A stretch of DNA of 64,000 bases. It comes from Ustilaginoidea virens. Taxonomy: Eukaryota > Ascomycota > Sordariomycetes > Hypocreales > Clavicipitaceae. A model generated the notes under the pieces. The model was not told the origin of the DNA and made no database searches. It worked only from the letters and a program-made list of their open reading frames with translations. The stretch is taken from the NCBI RefSeq assembly GCF_000687475.1, contig NC_057318.1:3348001-3412000 (forward strand), written 5' to 3'. The position numbers and the translations under genes were made by a program. Each line of letters starts with the position of its first letter. Position 1 is the stretch's first letter. Shown here piece after piece: positions 13,451 through 23,839 of this stretch.

Positions 13451-14401
13451 CGTCGGAGACGACGAAACGGCAAAATAACCGTCCACGTTCCGAGAACGTA
13501 ACTATTCCGAGTAATGACATCAAACGCAATGGGACGCCCGCTCCCAGGCGCTCCCGCTGATACATTGCAGACTCCGTCCCGAACTCTCCCCCATCCCAGC
13601 GTCCCGCGTCCCGCGTCCAATGTCCAACGTCCAGCGTCCCGGCCATCGGAGTAGGTGGGCAGCGCGTGACGTGTCCAGCATCTCACGTTGACCACGGCTC
13701 TCCCTGAGGCTCTCCCCCTCAATCATTGCGATCATCTACACTCCCGCTTGATGGGTTCAGGGATCATCATCTTTTTAGGCTCATCTGGTTTTTTTTCTGG
13801 AGTAGTACACGTTGTGTTTCGGGGCTACATCGCAGCGTCCCTACCATGTACCACCCTTGCTGTGCTTGTCAACGTAGCCAGTCGCTTGGCTCGGGTCACC
13901 CGGCCCCCCCGCGCCGTGGTTGTTGTCCTGGGTCGATGAAGCTTTTCGACTAGATCACGGATGCCGAGCCCGCCGCGCTCACAACCACCACCTGGAACAG
14001 CCGTCAATCTGCACCGAGCGCGATAGTGCCAGTCTACTGTAGCCTTCCCTGGAATTGGGCCTGGCGGATGGTTACCAAATCTCGTCATGTCACATGTTCT
14101 TTGTCATTGCTGCTCAGAGTCATTCTCATACCGCCACATGAGCCAGAACCCCGGAACCACTCGACAGCCAACAGCCAACAGCCAACATCTGACGGAACCG
14201 GGCATCTAGTGGCCAGCTAGTTACATTGTGCGAACAACTCCCTGGTGAATTCCCCGCATCGCACTGATCCCTAGCTCGTCGCTGTTTCTTCACCTTGCCC
14301 AACTTTGTTTCCATTTACAGGGGTGATGCCACTTCGCCGTGGGCGAGGCCAAACGCGTCAAGACACGACTGCACTGCACTGCACTGCCCTGCCCTGCTCA
14401 C

Positions 14402-17400
14402 TCACTCTTGACCTGCGTGAAGCTTTCGCGTAGCCTTCTCAATCCTCGCCAGGGCCTTGTCGTCTAGCGCAGCCCACCATTTGCGCAACCCTGCCGCGTA
14501 CTCAACCTCCTCAGCGGCCACTTCCACAGGAGGACCCTTGATTTGCGGGAGCATCTCCTCATCGCCTTGCTCAAAAACTGCCCACGCTGATGCGTCGGTC
14601 ACGCGGACCCCAAACCCTCGTCCTTTCACCGAAACTACCTGTACCCTGCGGAGAAGCACCACGTCTCCCATGCGGACGACAGGCAGTGAAGCCTGGTGAG
14701 GTCTGAACACGTGGCCGACGCTGATGCCGGACGGGGCGGAGGACGGGTCTGTAAGCGTCAGCTCGAGCATGTAGTCTCGGGGGCCGTGCTTGGGTCGATG
14801 GGGCTGCGGAGGTGTGGACGTGGCGACGGCCAGGATGTCGGCCGTTTTGTTGAGACAAGTCCGCAGGGACCGGAGGCACAGGAAATCAGGTAGCTTGGTC
14901 CGAACATGCTTCGTCAACTGTCTCCGAAGGGCAGCCAGGGACTCGTCTTCGGTGAAGGAGCCGCAGACGGATGATGGTGACTGCAGGGCGAAATCGCGCT
15001 CGCCACGCTCGTCTCGCTGGCTCTGAGGAGGCCGAGTTTCGGGAGTGGCTAGTCGTCTAGAGGCTCGGGTTTCAATAGCGATAGGGGAGGCCGTCCTTTG
15101 CGTATCCGACCGCTCCGAGTGTTCCGTCATGCTGCGCGTGACGCGGACCGTAGGCGTCGCAGGCTCGCCCGCTTTTGCGCCCGTCTCAATGGACGCTTTG
15201 GCGAGGGGAATGCTCGGGTCGAGCTGCTCGGGCTTGGTGCCGCGAGCGACACGCAGCATGGCCGGCGAGGTTCGTTCAACCACGGGTTCGGGCACAGACT
15301 CGGCAACAGCCTCTGGTGGTTCGGAAGGCCCGGCAGCTTGTGCTGGAGGGCTGGCTTGGGCTTGGGCTTGGGCTTGGGCGTGAGCTTGGGCGAGGAGCAA
15401 GCTGGGGTCGCCGGGTTGCGGGCTCGGAGATTCGCCGTCGCCCGAGCGGGACTTGCGATGAGACTGGCAGTGGCTGCGGAGCGACATGACGGTGATGAGA
15501 AAGTCGGGTTCCTGCGATGATTCTTCCACCGGCTCCGGTGCTTGCTCTTCCGCCCGGCCACCGGCGGCTTCGCTGCCGTCTTTGGCATCTTGGACTATGA
15601 GGGATTGATACTCCCTGAGTTCGTTCAGGATTTGGTCTCCCGCCGCGGCGTCGTCATCCGTCTCGTCGTCCGTCTCGTCGTCATGTTCGCCGTCAAGCGA
15701 TCGGGCCTTGCGAAACGGTTGGGTATCCGATCGAGCCGTCAGCTCGCGGTTTCCATCCGAAGCAGCATCATTCTCGCATGCTGGCCGTGACTGTGCCTCC
15801 GCCTCGGCCGTCTCCTCGCCGCTGGCACCCGCCAGCTTCTCCCCCTCACCGGCCGGCAGGGCGTCCATCATGTCGACGTCAAAGCTCTCCTTGGCGGATG
15901 CCGTCTGCACCTGAGACGCGCTTGCACTGCTCTCGGCTTCTTCGTCCATGCCGTGATCCGGCGCCGGAGACGCCACGGCCACCCCTTGCTCGTCTTCCGT
16001 CGTGACATGCTGCATGATTTCCTTGACCGTAGAGTCCCGGCCCACATCGTTCCTGGCGATGATGGCTTGTTCGGCCGGCTGGCATTGTGCCTCGTCCTCC
16101 GTTTCCATGGCATCCACATCGCTGCGTGCTTTGTTGACCTCATGGTCCTTGCCTTGCACGTCGGCGATTGGTTGCTCGCTGACGAGGTCACCAGCATCAT
16201 GGGCTGCGGTCTCCGACCGTTCAGCAGCTGGCCGCTCGTCGTGGCTGGCTAGCCTCTGTTCCTCCTGTGCGTTTCTTCGTATGATGCCGCCGTCTTGGGT
16301 AAATGGTTCCTCGTTGGCCGACTTTTCGTCGAGCGATTCAGCGTCCAGACCTTGATTTCCTCCGTCTTCACTCTCGTCCTCGTCCTCGTCCTCGTCGACC
16401 TCTTCTTCTTCGTCTTCGACAACCTCTTCTTCGTCTTTGACAACCTCTTCTTCGTCTTCGACAACCTCTTCTTCTTCTTCTTCTTCTTCTTCAGACTCTT
16501 CTTCTTCGCCTTCTTCTGCTTCACCTCGCTCTTCCTCGACCTCGACCTCGTCCTCTCCCTCTTGCTCTTCTTCTTCACCATCTTCCCCCTCCCCGTCTCG
16601 CTCGTCTCGCTCGCCTGCTCCCACTTTCTCTTGCTCGCTCTCTTCATCTTCCTCCTCCCCGTCTTGTTCTTCTTCTCCCGCTTCAGCTCGCTCGTCATCT
16701 TCATCTATTGGCCCCTCTCCCGGGTCTCCATGTGCTGCTACTGCTCCTGCTCCTGCTTCGTCTTCTTCCTCCGAATCAGATAACAGGCTGATGAAAACTG
16801 GCTCTTTGGGTGCACATGGCAGCGAGGGCGCCTCTCTTTGATTCTCCTGCTCGTATTCCTCGCCATCATCGTATTCGTCTTCACCATCAAAGTCACCTTC
16901 GTCATAGCCTTCTTCATCATATTGGTCTTCACAAACTGGTTCTTCATTTGCGGACAAGGGAAGCTCTTTGTCCATTCCTGCTGAGGGTCTGCTTGCAATA
17001 AATTCGTAGACTTCCTCTTGTTGCTCATGGCCATGTGCTGATTCATCATGGTCAACATCTGTGGAGCCTTGCTCTTCTTCGTCCTCGTAGCTTTCGCCCT
17101 CTTCACCTCCTTTTGGCGGCGCTTGTTCGCCAATCGGATCTTCATATCGCAATGCTTCGTCGTCGGCTTCGTCCTGTTCTTCACCAGGTTCCATGGCCTG
17201 CTTCTCTACATCGCTTTCGTCCGCTTCGGACCACTCTTCTGAATCCGACTCCAATTCATCGTCATCCCGAGTATCGGCGTAATTTCGCAAATCGTAGTCT
17301 TCGCCTTGTAGGTCACCGCCATCGTCATAAGAGCTTGAATAAAGCCTGTCACTTGACCTTGTTTCTTCCATCTCACTCCCTTGTTCTTCTTCCCCTTCCC

Positions 17401-19078
17401 CTTCCTCATCTTCACGGGCGACGACGTTTGTCGATCGCACCTCCTCGTCAGCAGCGCCCTTGGCTTGGAAATCCAGTGACGAGCTTGCTTGCTCTTGGTT
17501 GAACTGCTTCTCCGGAGGAGGAGAGCTTTCTACCATCATCGGGTCTTCTGTAAATGGGTGTCTAGTAGACGCTATAGAGTTCATCTGGTTCATTTCGCGC
17601 GACAGTACTGGAGTTGGGTGAGGAATGGTTCGAGGCATGTGGTTTGTGTCATCGATATCAAGAAACTGCAAATTCGGGTCATGATGTGCATCAAGTTCTG
17701 GATAAATATGTTCTGGGAAGCCTATGCTTGGGTAAGTTGGCGCAGCAGGCGCTTCGAGGATTGGCGCCGAAGTAATCATCGAAGCTGCTGCAGTTGGGGG
17801 CACTCCATGTCCGCTGGCTTGTACAGTTGGTAATTCATAGCCGAAACTGTGATGACCGGGGTGTGCCGCCATATCGTGAGAAGACGGCGGCGATTCTTGC
17901 ATTGATCCAGACTCGCGTGGCGGCGCCTGCAGAGGGCCGAAGAGGGTTCTAGATGGAGTTTGCATGCCTGTTCCCTGCTCAGCACGGGTCCCGTTGGCCG
18001 CAAGGGGTGGTTCATGTGCGGTCGAGTCCGTAAAATGGGGCTCCCTAGAAGCCCAAACGGAAAGGGAGGCATCAAAAGGCAGACCTTGCGTTGTTTGGCA
18101 GCCCTCATCGACCATGGCGGACAGTTTCGACGCTGGCGCTGTTGCAGCAGGGGGGGGAATCCTGATGGCGTTTTGGCTGGCTGCATCTTCAACTCTTGGG
18201 CTTTCCGACCGGGGCTGCGGCTGGGCTTCTGGACTCGGTGTCCTGCTGCTATATCTCCAAACAGCATTGGCCATGCTTAAACGAGACTTTTGCCTGGTCT
18301 TGTTTTGCTTCACGTCATCGTCTCCAAAGAGATCTGCCCCATCTTCAAAGAGCGATCCGTACGAGACTCTTGCCCGTTTCAGGAAAGCCGGCGAGGGGTA
18401 TTCGTCTGCCTCGAATACGCTGGAGGCCAATCGTTTCGACACGACGTTCGATGGAGGTTGGGATGGAACCGACGTCGCGTCAAGGGGCCTTGGGTCGATC
18501 TGCACAGCCCCGAGGGGTGGCGTGGAGTGCGGGACCGGAGCTGCTACTGATGGTTCTGATGGTTCTGATGGTTCTTCGGGTCCGGCGTCTGAGCTGATGT
18601 CGAGGCACTCGGTTTCCAAAGACCCAAGCTTGCGGATTTTCAGAAGCAGACGGCCGGTGAAATTCAGCTGCCACTGCAGGGATCCGGCAGGCAAGCCGGC
18701 GGCCATGTTGCATTCGCTCCACCGAGCCCCGTCTAGACTGATTCGAACCTCGTCGCCACCGCCGAGATTCGCGCCGGCGAGGGCTTGGCCTGACGCGCCG
18801 CGAAACTCGACTCGGAGCTGGCCACGGTTGCGTCGCAGCAGGACGTCATGGTCGGCAAGGATGAAGGCGATGGATTGCGTGACGATGCTGTAGGGCCAGG
18901 TGATGGTCACCACTCCGTCCACCACGCGAGACTCGGGATGGTCAATGTCGGGACGCAGCTGAGCGATGGGTGTCGGCGCAGCAGCATCGGAGGGCGTCTC
19001 CTCCATCGGCGGTCGAGAAGCCATGGAGGATATGGATGGCTGCGTGGAGGCAAGGGCGGTGACAGGTACCGACGTCAT
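14402..19078 (-). CDS. Large acidic protein with POT1/Cdc13-type telomere-binding OB fold
   Basis: Single-exon gene for 1558 residues. The C-terminal part (about residues 1390-1520) contains KLPDFLCLRSLRTCLNKTAD, then DYMLELTLTDPS, VGHVFRPHQASLP, MGDVVLLRRVQVVSVKG and ASAWAVFE. This spacing is the pattern of the Telo_bind OB fold of fungal POT1/Cdc13-domain proteins, which bind single-stranded telomeric DNA. Residues about 45-165 (TWPYSIVTQSIAFILADHD, VRISLDG) may form a second folded domain. Between them lies a disordered stretch, with residues about 546-905 extremely Asp/Glu rich and made partly of tandem GAGGA-type codon repeats. A role in telomere capping is inferred from the domain; binding specificity cannot be read from sequence. 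Start is the first ATG; Met19 is an alternative. Confidence 0.8.
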   Translation of the reverse strand: MTSVPVTALASTQPSISSMASRPPMEETPSDAAAPTPIAQLRPDIDHPESRVVDGVVTITWPYSIVTQSIAFILADHDVLLRRNRGQLRVEFRGASGQALAGANLGGGDEVRISLDGARWSECNMAAGLPAGSLQWQLNFTGRLLLKIRKLGSLETECLDISSDAGPEEPSEPSEPSVAAPVPHSTPPLGAVQIDPRPLDATSVPSQPPSNVVSKRLASSVFEADEYPSPAFLKRARVSYGSLFEDGADLFGDDDVKQNKTRQKSRLSMANAVWRYSSRTPSPEAQPQPRSESPRVEDAASQNAIRIPPPAATAPASKLSAMVDEGCQTTQGLPFDASLSVWASREPHFTDSTAHEPPLAANGTRAEQGTGMQTPSRTLFGPLQAPPRESGSMQESPPSSHDMAAHPGHHSFGYELPTVQASGHGVPPTAAASMITSAPILEAPAAPTYPSIGFPEHIYPELDAHHDPNLQFLDIDDTNHMPRTIPHPTPVLSREMNQMNSIASTRHPFTEDPMMVESSPPPEKQFNQEQASSSLDFQAKGAADEEVRSTNVVAREDEEGEGEEEQGSEMEETRSSDRLYSSSYDDGGDLQGEDYDLRNYADTRDDDELESDSEEWSEADESDVEKQAMEPGEEQDEADDEALRYEDPIGEQAPPKGGEEGESYEDEEEQGSTDVDHDESAHGHEQQEEVYEFIASRPSAGMDKELPLSANEEPVCEDQYDEEGYDEGDFDGEDEYDDGEEYEQENQREAPSLPCAPKEPVFISLLSDSEEEDEAGAGAVAAHGDPGEGPIDEDDERAEAGEEEQDGEEEDEESEQEKVGAGERDERDGEGEDGEEEEQEGEDEVEVEEERGEAEEGEEEESEEEEEEEEEVVEDEEEVVKDEEEVVEDEEEEVDEDEDEDESEDGGNQGLDAESLDEKSANEEPFTQDGGIIRRNAQEEQRLASHDERPAAERSETAAHDAGDLVSEQPIADVQGKDHEVNKARSDVDAMETEDEAQCQPAEQAIIARNDVGRDSTVKEIMQHVTTEDEQGVAVASPAPDHGMDEEAESSASASQVQTASAKESFDVDMMDALPAGEGEKLAGASGEETAEAEAQSRPACENDAASDGNRELTARSDTQPFRKARSLDGEHDDETDDETDDDAAAGDQILNELREYQSLIVQDAKDGSEAAGGRAEEQAPEPVEESSQEPDFLITVMSLRSHCQSHRKSRSGDGESPSPQPGDPSLLLAQAHAQAQAQAQASPPAQAAGPSEPPEAVAESVPEPVVERTSPAMLRVARGTKPEQLDPSIPLAKASIETGAKAGEPATPTVRVTRSMTEHSERSDTQRTASPIAIETRASRRLATPETRPPQSQRDERGERDFALQSPSSVCGSFTEDESLAALRRQLTKHVRTKLPDFLCLRSLRTCLNKTADILAVATSTPPQPHRPKHGPRDYMLELTLTDPSSAPSGISVGHVFRPHQASLPVVRMGDVVLLRRVQVVSVKGRGFGVRVTDASAWAVFEQGDEEMLPQIKGPPVEVAAEEVEYAAGLRKWWAALDDKALARIEKATRKLHAGQE
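16370..16720 (-). repeat. In-frame GAA/GAC tandem repeats coding the acidic tract
   Basis: On the coding strand this is a run of glutamate and aspartate codons with imperfect 30-bp repeats (the VVEDEE/VVKDEE units near 16408-16470). It is the densest part of the acidic middle of the OB-fold protein and probably varies in length between strains. Confidence 0.8.
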
Positions 19079-21426
19079 GTGTTCGTGGCGTCAGCAGAAA
19101 CAAAGGGCATGCAACCTGGTCGCAGGACCCGGCTGATGCATTTTTGGGGGGTGTGCCAAGGGATGGATGGAGGTTTGGTGGTGGCGATGGAGGGTCGCGT
19201 CGGTTTCGTCGGTTGTGCGGGTTCGTTTGTGTGACCCGACCGAGTTGTCCACGACCAAGGCTAAGAAGGCTGGCTTTGCTTTGCTTTGCTTTGCTTGCCT
19301 TGCCGCCTTGCGGGGACTGCGTGTGGCAGGCGGTGTGGATGGGATTTTTGCGGGGCTGGCGGCAGTTGGCAGTGGATACGTTGGCGGATGGGCACCAGGT
19401 GGCGGGGGCTTGCACCAGCAGAGCACGTGCCGCGCACCGTTTGGATATTTGGATTGCATGTTTGGATTGGGTTGTTTGGATTGCTTGTTTGACTATTCGG
19501 ATGCATGCAAATAGCTTCGCCGACGTGCGGAGAAAACGGTTGGGCTCGGCTTGGTCCAGTGATTTGCCTCCAGTGACCCATCGACCACCGTTACAATCAA
19601 TCAATCCATGAGCCACCCACCCCTCTCGACGGCGGGCCACGGTGGGACGGACGGGGAACGCCCTAGGGCCCTTGTTATGGCTGACGGCTGAGTTCTCCAT
19701 TTGGGCATGCTTGGAGTCGTGGAGTGCGGATTGAGAAGAAGCTTGTTGCTACGGAGTACTCCGTACGGAGTACAGACTCGGGGAAATGGCAGTGGCCCAA
19801 GTTGTCGTTTTCAGCAATCCCTGTCGATACAACGTCGTCGTGCAACCTCGGAAAGTGACGACGCTTGATTGCAGATGCCAGGTTTTTCCACGGTACGCCG
19901 GGCGGCGCCCTGGCCAACAAAGCCGTCATGTAACATGATGAAGAATTGATGATGGGTTCGGTTTCTCCACGGCCAAGGGATTCCTCGTCCACCGCGGGTG
20001 TTGCCTGCGGGCAAATGCGCTCCATGCCGCCCCCCCCCCCCCCCGGTCACCCGTGTACCTGTCCGGAGGTTGCCCGATCTGCCCCGTGGAGGAATCCGGA
20101 AGTAGGCCAGTCAGTCAGTCAGTCAGTCAGTGCATGTGTCAAGTGCTCCAGCCTACAGTCATCGACAACAACAACTCGTTGCGGCAAAGGACGGTTTGTC
20201 GGACGCCTCTATCCCCTGTCGAGTTGAGCACAACGTCTCGAGGCGGCAGAACATGACGACTATGGGCGGGCTGGGAGGTAGGCGGGCTTGGTGGCCGGCA
20301 GAGGAGATTTCGCGTATTCTATTCTCAGCAGCTTTTATTGACCTTCCGGGGCATCGCATCATCGAGGAGTAATACCCATGACCGAGTTTAGCCCAAAAGC
20401 CCATGATCAAATAGAGATGGCGTCATCGAGCAGGCCGCCCACCGGATCCTTCGGTAGGAGGTACTTTGCAGGTACGGAGGACTGTGCGGGCTGCTGGGGC
20501 GTAGCGGCTTGTACCTTGTTCCTGCGGCAGAATCCAACTTGCCCAAACAAGAAGTTACCAATGGTTCGGCAATGCCCTGATTGGTGTGCGTCCCCGTTGC
20601 CCCCCCTGCCAAGCGGCCTCGGGGGGCGGCCTTCAGGGCAGCAGCCCCCCCCTCTGCTGCCCGCGCTGCCCGCACTCTGGGGCCACCCTAGTACCTGCTA
20701 CTTGCTACCTGCTACTTGAAGGGGCAATGGGTTCAGCCGGTTGGCTAAAAACAGCCCGCCAACGGGGCTGCGCTAGCTTGACACAAGGTGTCAACTGCCG
20801 AGGGAGGGGAGGGGGAGGGGGAGGGTGGGCAGTGGGCAGTGGGCAGTGGGCGCCCAAGAGGTCTGAGGGATGTACGGAGTACCTAACCCAAGCCAACGAC
20901 TTGGAGCAACCCTTGGCATGCCACCCAGTGCTACCCAGTGCTGCCCAGTACTACACAGTGCTTTCGGGTACCCACTACCTCCCACCTACTACATACCTCC
21001 TACTACCAGGTAAGGTACCTACCTACCTCCTACCTCCTACCTGCTAACCCCCAAGGTACCGAGTACCCACCAAAACCTCCCCAAACTCCCGCATCAGCAA
21101 GCCATCGCCTTCAGTGCGCGGAAAATTATCACGTATATATTTATTTATATACCAAAATACTCTCCTTCCTCTCCCGTTCCTGCTTCCCTGTTTCTCTGAG
21201 CTGCCGCGGCGGAAAAGAAACCCCTGCGGAAATCCCCGTCTTTCGCCTTCCTCCCGCGCCGTACTTGCCAATCTCTTCTCTTTACTTTGACCTGGCTGGT
21301 CAGGTGACTCAGGCCAACGTTCAACAACCCCCCCCCCCCCCCCCCCCCTTCCCTTCCCCTTCCCCTTCCCCTTCCCCTTCCCCCTTGTAAAAAGAATCCT
21401 TGGGACGACTTCCTTCCAAAATCACC
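19079..21426. other. Divergent intergenic region
   Basis: Shared upstream region of the minus-strand OB-fold gene and the plus-strand monooxygenase; no coding sequence seen. It carries a self-overlapping palindromic trio of TACGGAGTA words (19750-19772), another copy at 20873, a CAGT tandem repeat (20107-20131), a 15-nt C run (20030-20044), CTACC/TACCTCC-rich repeats (20935-21055), a 21-nt C run (21328-21348) and a CTTCCC tract (21349-21385) directly before the monooxygenase, typical of pyrimidine-rich fungal promoters. Confidence 0.6.
19750..19772. repeat. Overlapping TACGGAGTA palindrome cluster
   Basis: TACGGAGTA, its reverse complement and TACGGAGTA again overlap by two bases each, forming a 23-bp palindromic block in the divergent promoter region of the OB-fold and monooxygenase genes. 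Confidence 0.85.
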
Positions 21427-22836
21427 ATGGGCTCGATATATCCAACCGCATTCCATGTCAAACGGGTCGCCGTCATCGGCGCCGGGCCCTGCGGACTGGC
21501 CGCCGCCAGCTATCTCCAAGCCCAAGGCGCATACGACAAGATCGCCGTCTTCGAGCAGCAAGCACAGGTCGGCGGCGTGTGGAACTACAACGCCGTCGTG
21601 CCGGCGCCAAACCGCGTGCCGCAGACGAGCCCGTTTTGTCCTCCCAATGGCCCCTCTCGTGTGGCCGGCGAGAAGCTTCCCGTGTTCCCGTCCCCCATGT
21701 ATGACAAGCTGCACGCCAACTTGCCCAAGACCATCATGAAGTTCTCGGACCTGGACTTTGCCGAGGATGCTTGGATATACCCCGGCCGCCACGACGTGCA
21801 AGACTACATCATCAGCTATTCCCAGCACGTGCGCCATCTCATCAGGTTTTGCCTCCAGGTCACGAGTGTGGAGCTGCGGACGGATCACCTTGGCCACGAT
21901 ACGTGGCGCATCCAGGCTCGCTCCACCGTTGACGGCCAGGTCCTTGACGAGACGTTTGATGCCGTCGTCGTCGCCAACGGCCATTACTCGACGCCCTTCC
22001 TCCCCGACCTCCCCAACATAGGGCCCTTCCACCAGGCCTATCCTTCCGTCATCACCCACTCCCATAATTACCACTCTGCTGACGCCTTCAAGGATAAAAA
22101 GACAATCATAGTGGGGAACGGCCCCTCGGGGCAGGACATTGGCTATCAGATCAACCGCGTCTCCAAGGGCCAGGCCCTCTATTCTGTTCGGCACGGCCTG
22201 CCCCCAGACAAACTCCGCCACACCGGATGTCGCGAAATGGCTGAAATCCAAGAGTTTCTCATCGAGGAGAGGGGCGTGCGGCTCAAGGACGGCACCGTCG
22301 TGTCAGACGTTGACGCCATCGTCTTTTGCACCGGCTTTCGCTTCAGCCTTCCGTTCCTGGGCCATCTCGAAAAAGAATTCATCACAAACGGCGTCCGCGT
22401 CCACGGCCTGTACCAGCATCTCTTTTACATCCCCCACCCTACGCTCGTCTTCCCCGCCCTCAACATGCGCATCGTCTCCTTTCCCTTCTCCGAGACGCAG
22501 GCTGCCGTCTTCTCCGCTGTCTGGTCTAACAATCTGACCCTGCCGCCGAAACCGGAAATGGTTCGCTGGAACAAGGAGGCAGAGGCGACACTAGGCGACA
22601 AACTGCATATTTTCCCTCCTGTCAAGGACGCAGAGTACATGAACGAGCTTCACGATTGGGCCATGGAAGCCACGAGACCGGGCAAGGAGCCACCTAGATG
22701 GGGCGCTGAGCAAGTCTGGATAAGGACTATATTTCCTGAAGCAAAGGTGGCGTTTGAGCAGCAAGGGTGCAAGGCGACGACTCTGGAGGAGCTGGGATTC
22801 ACTTTCGATGCGTCACAACACGAGCCGTGTCAATGA
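21427..22836 (+). CDS. Flavin-containing monooxygenase (FMO-like)
   Basis: Single-exon protein of 469 residues that probably oxygenates a small nucleophilic substrate using FAD and NADPH. The N-terminal VAVIGAGPCGLAAASYL (about residues 14-30) is a Rossmann FAD-binding GxGxxG site. FEQQAQVGGVWNYN matches the family's E..GGxW segment. VVVANGHYSTPFLPDLP matches the conserved ATGxxxxPxxP area, and IIVGNGPSGQDIGYQI is the second, NADPH-binding GxGxSG site. The FMO fingerprint is present in a loose form (PSVITHSHNYHSADAF). The start is chosen at ATCACCATGG (21427), a better context than the in-frame ATG 27 bases upstream. Substrate is unknown; no biosynthetic cluster partners lie next to it. Confidence 0.9.
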   Translation: MGSIYPTAFHVKRVAVIGAGPCGLAAASYLQAQGAYDKIAVFEQQAQVGGVWNYNAVVPAPNRVPQTSPFCPPNGPSRVAGEKLPVFPSPMYDKLHANLPKTIMKFSDLDFAEDAWIYPGRHDVQDYIISYSQHVRHLIRFCLQVTSVELRTDHLGHDTWRIQARSTVDGQVLDETFDAVVVANGHYSTPFLPDLPNIGPFHQAYPSVITHSHNYHSADAFKDKKTIIVGNGPSGQDIGYQINRVSKGQALYSVRHGLPPDKLRHTGCREMAEIQEFLIEERGVRLKDGTVVSDVDAIVFCTGFRFSLPFLGHLEKEFITNGVRVHGLYQHLFYIPHPTLVFPALNMRIVSFPFSETQAAVFSAVWSNNLTLPPKPEMVRWNKEAEATLGDKLHIFPPVKDAEYMNELHDWAMEATRPGKEPPRWGAEQVWIRTIFPEAKVAFEQQGCKATTLEELGFTFDASQHEPCQ

Positions 22837-23839
22837 CAAGCGACAGGAATCTTGTAAGATACCGAATCTGCCCGTAGGTCAAGACCATGTTTGCAGCAAT
22901 AGTTTTGTGTGCTTTCAGGATAGAAGCTCCCCTTCTTCCAAAAGTGATGCAACCGAGCCTTTGTCCACATTCGGCCGAAGAGCACAAGATCCATAATACC
23001 TTTGATTCGTTGGGTAGTAGTATTGCACGACGCCGATATTAAGAGCAATCTCTCCAGGTCTTCAGCTTGGGTCAGAGTCTGATGTAGTAATGACTGACAG
23101 CAGCGTCATCGACGGGCAGCATCAGCATCCTGTGTGGCTGCTGCCGTGGTTCTTCACGGCCAGATCAGCCGACGCAGCTCCAACGATGACCGAGGGCAGT
23201 ATGGCTAGCAGTGACCTCCAGCTTGATCCTCCAATGGCGAATCCCAAACTAAGCTCTCTCACTCAGAGCCAAGTGCTTGGGCATCGTGAACGTGAGATGT
23301 GTGCGAATACGGGGCGCAAAGAGCTAGAGAGAATGCTTCATTTTCACTTTACAAGCTTGAACACACAAAATATAATGGGCGAAAGGGGACATGAGGTTGA
23401 ACCAAGGTGTTGAAAGTCGAGGTGAAGCTCTGCAGAAGACGGTTGAAAAGATGAAGACGGTGATAATGCGCATCTGCATTGGGCTCAAATGTCAACACAG
23501 CGAGACAGGCATCCGCGAGGACTGGTCACGGAGATGAAAAGGATCCAACGGCACATACCACCACTCCGGATTCGAGAAACATTCCAGCCAAACTTCTTTA
23601 TTCATGCAAGAGCCGACGTTCCGGAAGCCATTGCGCCTCATATAACTTGAAAACTGAACATCCACAAAGAACCCTTTCGTCATTTCCCACACTCCCCTTC
23701 CCCCCCCCCCCCTTCCCGCCCCCCCGAAAAAAAGACGAAGCTTTCCTGTCCCGCTGCACACCCAGTCAAGACAGCTACAACCCCTCCCCCCTCTCTCTCC
23801 CGGTCGTAAGAAAAAAAACAGATTCGGGCAAACGTTTCC
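22837..23839. other. Convergent 3' intergenic region, nothing recognised
   Basis: Lies between the 3' ends of the monooxygenase and the uL4 gene. No convincing reading frame; C-rich patches near 23700-23725 are the only notable composition. Confidence 0.6.

Larger units (their letters stand above)
9019..14401. other. Long intergenic region, no gene recognised
   Basis: More than 5 kb with no supportable coding sequence; the longest frame (11752-12426, plus) has low-complexity, unconserved-looking composition. Contents are a 24-nt G run (9288-9311), a 35-nt T run (9564-9598), a GCCGGT hexamer repeat (9391-9420), TACGGAGTA at 9805 and 10191, a CAGGTATC repeat (10083-10111), an AGGAACAGG-type repeat (11418-11480), a CGTTCTC repeat (12746-12785), a 29-nt A run (13127-13155), a CA microsatellite (about 13373-13450) and GTCCCGC/GTCCAAC repeats (13600-13640). 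Long non-coding transcripts cannot be excluded. Confidence 0.55.

Noticed and set aside
17964..18893. 309-residue open frame on the plus strand
   Set aside because: Antisense to the OB-fold gene, whose minus-strand frame is far longer and carries the domain.
21145..22251. 368-residue open frame on the minus strand
   Set aside because: Shadow of the monooxygenase gene; composition reflects its codon bias and it has no recognisable domain.
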